The notes beneath the pieces were generated by a model that saw nothing but the letters and a program-made list of their open reading frames with translations, made no database searches and had not been told where the DNA came from. Both the position numbers and the translations under genes were made by a program. A DNA stretch of 64,000 bases from Euryodendron excelsum (lineage: Eukaryota > Streptophyta > Magnoliopsida > Ericales > Pentaphylacaceae): assembly GCA_033060915.1 (NCBI GenBank), contig CM065379.1, positions 32,425,818-32,489,817 on the forward strand, given 5' to 3'. Position 1 is the stretch's first letter; each line of letters opens with the position of its first letter. Below, in pieces: positions 59,580 to 64,000 of this stretch.

Positions 59580-60817
59580 GTGTTTCCGCCACTCTAACGG
59601 TTTTGTGAGTGGTTTTGCTACTCAGACCGTCTCGAGGAATAAACTATCTCGAGAGAGGGATTGGAATTGGAATAAGAAAGAATAATGCCCCTAAGGGCAT
59701 TTTGGTCATTTTGCCTCCATTTAAGCCTAGCAGGCCCGCGAAGCGATGGAAAGACGGAGTTTGAACCTAGAGAATTGGTTTCGATTGGAATATGCCCAAA
59801 ATGACTTGAAAACAAGTCTGGACGGAGTGTAGACTGTCGAGCGGTCAAAAATGGGGTGCTTACAGAGATCATGCAGTCTCAGGAATGATCACGAACCGTC
59901 AGAGTAGCGAAAGTACTCGCAAACATTGCAACCGTTAGAGTAGTGGAAATACTCGCAAACAGGTCGATATAGGGAATTGCCAACAAACCCCTGTATCACG
60001 AGACCGCCATCAGAGTGGTGGAAACACTCAAAACCCAGGTCAACACCGGTGCCTGCTAGCCCACTTTGGTGAAAAATGACCAAACTACCCCTAAGGCCAT
60101 TTTTCGGCACATTTCTCGAAAAAATACCTAAGTCCTCAAAACAGTAAGTCCACCCTTCCAAGATCGTCCTAGAGATGATCCGGCATGATTAGGTGCCTTC
60201 TAGTCAGTTTCGGGCCAATTTCGAGACTTTCTGGTCAAGATAACCATTTTGCCCCTAGGCATCCAAGCGCCTCGGGAACCACACCGGCCTTGGGTGTCAA
60301 ACCGGTAACCTCACGAGAATGCTTCTTATAGTATTCTCAATCTTTCATTATCTTTCCAGATCATTTCGAGTCAATTTCGGCAAACCCGGTGCGAAATGAC
60401 TGTTTTGCCCCTGGTGGACCGGTTGCCTTTTCTAACCACACTAGCTCTAAGTATCAAACCGGTAGCCTTTGGGAATATTCTAAATAATGTTTCCAAATCT
60501 CGAGTCTTCATCCGGGACATTCTAAGTCCGTCCCGGCAGCTTTCCGACCTAATTGACTGTTTTGCCCCTAATAGCCCAGTCAACCCTTCTAACAATTCTT
60601 GTCATCCTTTTTCAAGGCTAATACCTCGGGGACCCTATTCTAAGGGTTCTTGCCCTTTTCCAGCCTTCCGGGTCATTCCCAGTCTCTTAAATCCTTCCCG
60701 AACCTTCTAGAGTCACTCCTAGTGAAGTCAGGCTAAAAATTGCATAGTAGTCACTAGTACAGGTGCCCAAATCTTCTCAAGATACGTTGCTTGCCGACCT
60801 TGAAACTTTCCTATCTG

Positions 60818-60941
60818 GCTGGGGCCACTAGTAGTGGCGCTAAGCCAAATATTGGCCTGGCACTACTCCTAGTGGCGCTAGAAGGATTTTTGGCATAGCA
60901 CCACTGCAACAAGCGCCAGGTCATTCCTCTCTCTATAAATA
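60818..60941 (+). promoter_or_regulatory. LTR F core promoter with palindromes (plus strand)
   Basis: Inverted repeats between 60818 and 60920 (for example GGGGCCACTAG with TAGTGGCGCT) precede TATAAATA at 60934-60941. This is the same layout as in the minus copies, in mirror image. Confidence 0.65.
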
Positions 60942-63900
60942 CAGAGCCTTCTCCAGCATGAAAGAAGTTCGCAAACTCAGTCTAAAAACCCTATTCTTCG
61001 ATATACAGAGCTCATAGCCTCCCTAAACCCTAGCTTCTTTAGGTTTTCCAAACCCCAGCCTCCATATACAAACCCTAGCCTCCTATACACTCATATACAC
61101 TCACATACACTCACACACTAGCCTCCAAAGCCTCCATTGAAAACTTGAAGTGCTGCAAACTGAAGTCCTCGAAGATCAAGATAAAGACTGAAGCGAAAAC
61201 TAAAATAAACAAGACACAAGGTAGGCTTTCTCTTTAAGTTTACGCATCTCCTCCTCTGTCTTTTCTCTTAACGCACTTGGGTTTTCTTCTATTTTAATCC
61301 CCCATCTTCTTCCCCCCCCCCCCTTCTTGCATGCTTGAAACAAGGGATTTTCCGGTCCATGTGTAAGATTAGGCTATTGAAGGGTTACCGTGTCGGAGGC
61401 TTTCTTTTAGTCTAACCGGAAACCACGTGGGTTCAGCCCCCTTGATTATGTGGTGAAGCCTTTAACCTTATATGTTCACGACCCCAACTTGCATTGTACA
61501 TATCATAATCTTGCATTCTTCCAAAATTCGTTTTCAAACTCGTTTTCAAAACTTACATCAACATCGTTTTCAAACTTGCATCAAAACCTTCTTTTTCAAA
61601 ACTTGTTTTCAAAATCACAATCCTAGGGTGGTTCTAACATTTTCATGGTTAGGGTTGCTTTAGGAAAGTGTTACATTTAAAGTGACCAATATGGTCCATA
61701 TTTTTCAAAACATTGTTGTTTTCAAAACCACTATCTTAAAGTGGTTCTAACCTTCTCATGGTTAGAATCGCTTTAGGAAAGTAAGATATTTTATATACTT
61801 TCTAAAAAATCTCTTCTCAAAAATCTCCTCCTAAAAATCTCTTTTCCAACATGCTTTCCATAAACTCTCTTTAAATTCCTTTCCAAAATTGTTTTCAAAA
61901 GCTCCCTCCAAAAATTTATTTCTCAAAACTTCTTTTTAAACTCCTTTTCAAAACAAGCTCTCTTCAAAATTCCTTTCCTAAAAACGCTCCCTAGGTCTCC
62001 TTCCTAGAAAAACTCTTTCCAAAAATCCCCTTTCAAAAACTCTCTCTTTTCAAATTCCCTTCTAGAAACTCCTCTCTAGGATTTCCTTCCAAAAATCTTT
62101 GTTTCCAAAAACGCGCTTTCCAAAATCTAGAGCCAACGATTAGGAAACCCTAATTCTCTTTCTCAAAACTTGATTTCCACTCTTGCCTTAAAATCCAGGT
62201 TTCCAAAATCTCTTATTTTCTACATCAAAACTATATATATTTCCAAAACCCCTTTTCTACATCAAAACTGTAGTCTTCCCAAAACTAGGATTTCCAAAAC
62301 TCCATCTTTCCAAATTCATGCCAAATCCAATCTTCCCTTTAGGAAACCAAATCCAATCTCCCCTTTAGGAAACCAAATCGAATCTTCCCATTTAGGAAAT
62401 TAGATCCAATCCTCCGTTTTTGGAAACAAAATCAAAACACCTCTTTTTAGAAACAAAATCCCATCCCTTATTTTAGGAACTAGGAATCTCAATCCTTTCT
62501 AGTCTGAATCTTTCCTAATCCACTGCTTCCTAATCTCATACTTTCCTAAACTTTAAGTTTCCAAAACTTGAACTTTCAAATCTTTCCTTAACTTTAAGCT
62601 TCTTAATCTTTCCTAATTCCAACCATTCTTAATTCCATACCTTTCTAAATTTCAACTTCCCAAATCTAAATCTTCAAATCTTTCTTAAACTTAAACCTTT
62701 CCTAATCTTAAGATTTTCTAAAACTCAACCTTCAAATATTTTCTAAATCTAAAACTTTCTAAACCCAAAACTTTCTTACTTTCAAAACTTTCCTATTTCA
62801 AAACATTCTAAATTCAAAACTTTCCAATTCCAATACTTTATTAAAATGAAACCTTTTCCTATTTCAAAACCTTTCTTAAATCGAAACTTTCCTATTTTGA
62901 AACTTTCCTAAAACAGAACTTTCCTAAAACGAAACTTTCCACTTTTGAAACTTTCCTAAAATGGAACTTTCCTAATTCGAACCCTTCTTAAATCCAATCT
63001 TTCCTAATCTTCCAAATCCTTTCAAGTTGAGTCAAATCTTTCTTAAACCTCCAGTCTTTCCTAAATCCCACATTTCCTAAGTCTAGGTTTCCTAAACCTC
63101 AATCTTTCCAAAACAATTCCAAATTTTAATTTCCAATAATCTATTCTAAGTTCAAATCAATTCCTTTTTACAATCAAAATCTCTTTTTTAAATCAAACAT
63201 TCTATTTTCTATCAGACTCTTGTCCAAACTACGACTGACCTGATTCCTCAAAAAGGATACGTAGGCAACCCTCACAGGTGCGGTCATAACCTTTTTCAAA
63301 TCTCCAATTCCATAATCTTCTTCAAGTTTCCAATTTCCTAATCTCTTCCAAGCTTCCAATCCCATGATCTATTTCAAATTTCTATTTCTAATTTCTGAAA
63401 CTTTCCAATTTCAAATCTATCTTTTCAAATTTCTTTTTAAATCAAATCTATTTTCCAACTCTCTTCTATTACACTTGTATATCATGTATCATGTATTTTT
63501 AAACGTTCTTTTTTTAAAGTGGATAGGATTGGACATTTGTTAGTTGAAGACTCTCATAGGTGAATCTAGGGTAAATAGACATGTAGATACCGCAAGGGCG
63601 GGGTAGAGTGACGGCTTAGTGCGTTTTCTCTACACGTGACCAACCTCTGAACCTAGGATCACTATTTTCGAAAGACCAAAACGGAGTTATTTTTCTAAAA
63701 AGGGCTTAAATGTCTTTCAAATGTTGCTAAATAACCTATTTTTCTAAAAACCCTCTCTTGAGGAAGTATTTTCAAAATCGTTTTCAAAAACCCTAAGTGT
63801 AGTCTTCGGATTGTGCTTAGTTTTTAGGTGACCTAACTCACCTTAATCACGTTAGGTGGCGATTCCAAATGTTTTCCAAAAGCCCTTTATTCAAACCAAT

Positions 63901-64000
63901 TTTCAATTCAAACCTAGTCGCACTCATTCTTCTAGGAGAGTAAGTTCTAACGAGTGAGTACAGTATTTTTTCTGTTTGTGTGTGTATTCCTCGAGTGCGA

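Larger units (their letters stand above)
54657..59864 (-). mobile_element. Solo LTR I, inserted in LTR F
   Basis: 5208 bp, TGTCGCGCCCAG to GGGGTGCTTACA. Flanks are GGGAT (54652-54656) and GAGAT (59865-59869), one transition apart. It has no internal region. Closest to C in sequence and repeats. Confidence 0.9.
38941..64000 (+). mobile_element. LTR F: plus-coded long LTR, split by H and I, running to window end
   Basis: Three pieces join in order: 38941-39488, 54622-54656 and 59865-64000. They begin TGTAAGCACCCC and stop at CCTCGAGTGCGA, about 18 bases short of the expected GCGACA end. Total in window is about 4.7 kb. The left flank ACCAA (38936-38940) is the predicted target duplication. No polypurine tract precedes it, so F was inserted into J and is not J's own 3' LTR. 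Confidence 0.88.

Noticed and set aside
58952..59608. Open frames of 218 codons (plus) and 151 codons (minus) over the same DNA
   Set aside because: Both come from the 81-bp and 30-bp tandem repeats; the 81-bp period is a multiple of three, so any frame without a stop in one unit stays open on both strands.

Overview
This window is plant nuclear DNA made almost entirely of nested LTR retrotransposons; I see no ordinary host gene, rRNA or tRNA gene. The plant origin rests on a tRNA-iMet primer site, a Ty3/gypsy chromovirus, a Ty1/copia gag, Ogre/Tat-type gag and protease fragments, a plant mobile domain (PMD) gene, and mutation of CAG-type codons to stops as expected from methylated plant repeats. 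A dicot with large Ogre-like elements is plausible, but the species cannot be fixed from the sequence.

The dominant family has LTRs of about 4.5 to 5.3 kb. Read on the coding strand they start TGTAAGCACCCC and end GGGCGCGACA. Seven copies or parts are present: A-left (1-9121), A-right (17848-22626), E fragment (26263-26767), D (26826-37353, split), C (31716-36895), H (39489-43956 and 52642-54621), I (54657-59864) and F (38941-64000, split twice). A, C, D, H and I are coded on the minus strand; E and F on the plus strand.

Insertion order, supported by 5-bp target duplications: a base layer of Ogre/Tat gag-protease sequence (J, 26768-26825 and 37354-38940) was hit by LTRs E, D and F. E received a copia element (G). 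G received element A. A's left LTR received chromovirus B (1278-7224, TSD CTATG). D received solo LTR C (TSD GTGGT). F received the two-LTR element H (39489-54621, TSD TCAGG) and solo LTR I (54657-59864, TSD G[G/A]GAT).

Elements A and H share one unusual internal plan. Reading the coding (minus) strand: 5' LTR, primer site, a leader of about 1.5 kb, a gag of about 670 codons with an acidic tail, a short unassigned ORF, then on the opposite strand a three-exon PMD gene with two introns whose phases fit exactly, then polypurine tract and 3' LTR. No protease, reverse transcriptase or integrase is present, so this is a non-autonomous family carrying an antisense, intron-containing gene.

The LTR promoters are also unusual: just upstream of a conserved TATAAATA lies a set of GGCGCC-rich inverted repeats. 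In LTR D the bases differ but the palindromic architecture is kept. All coding sequences here are broken by stops, frameshifts or deletions.
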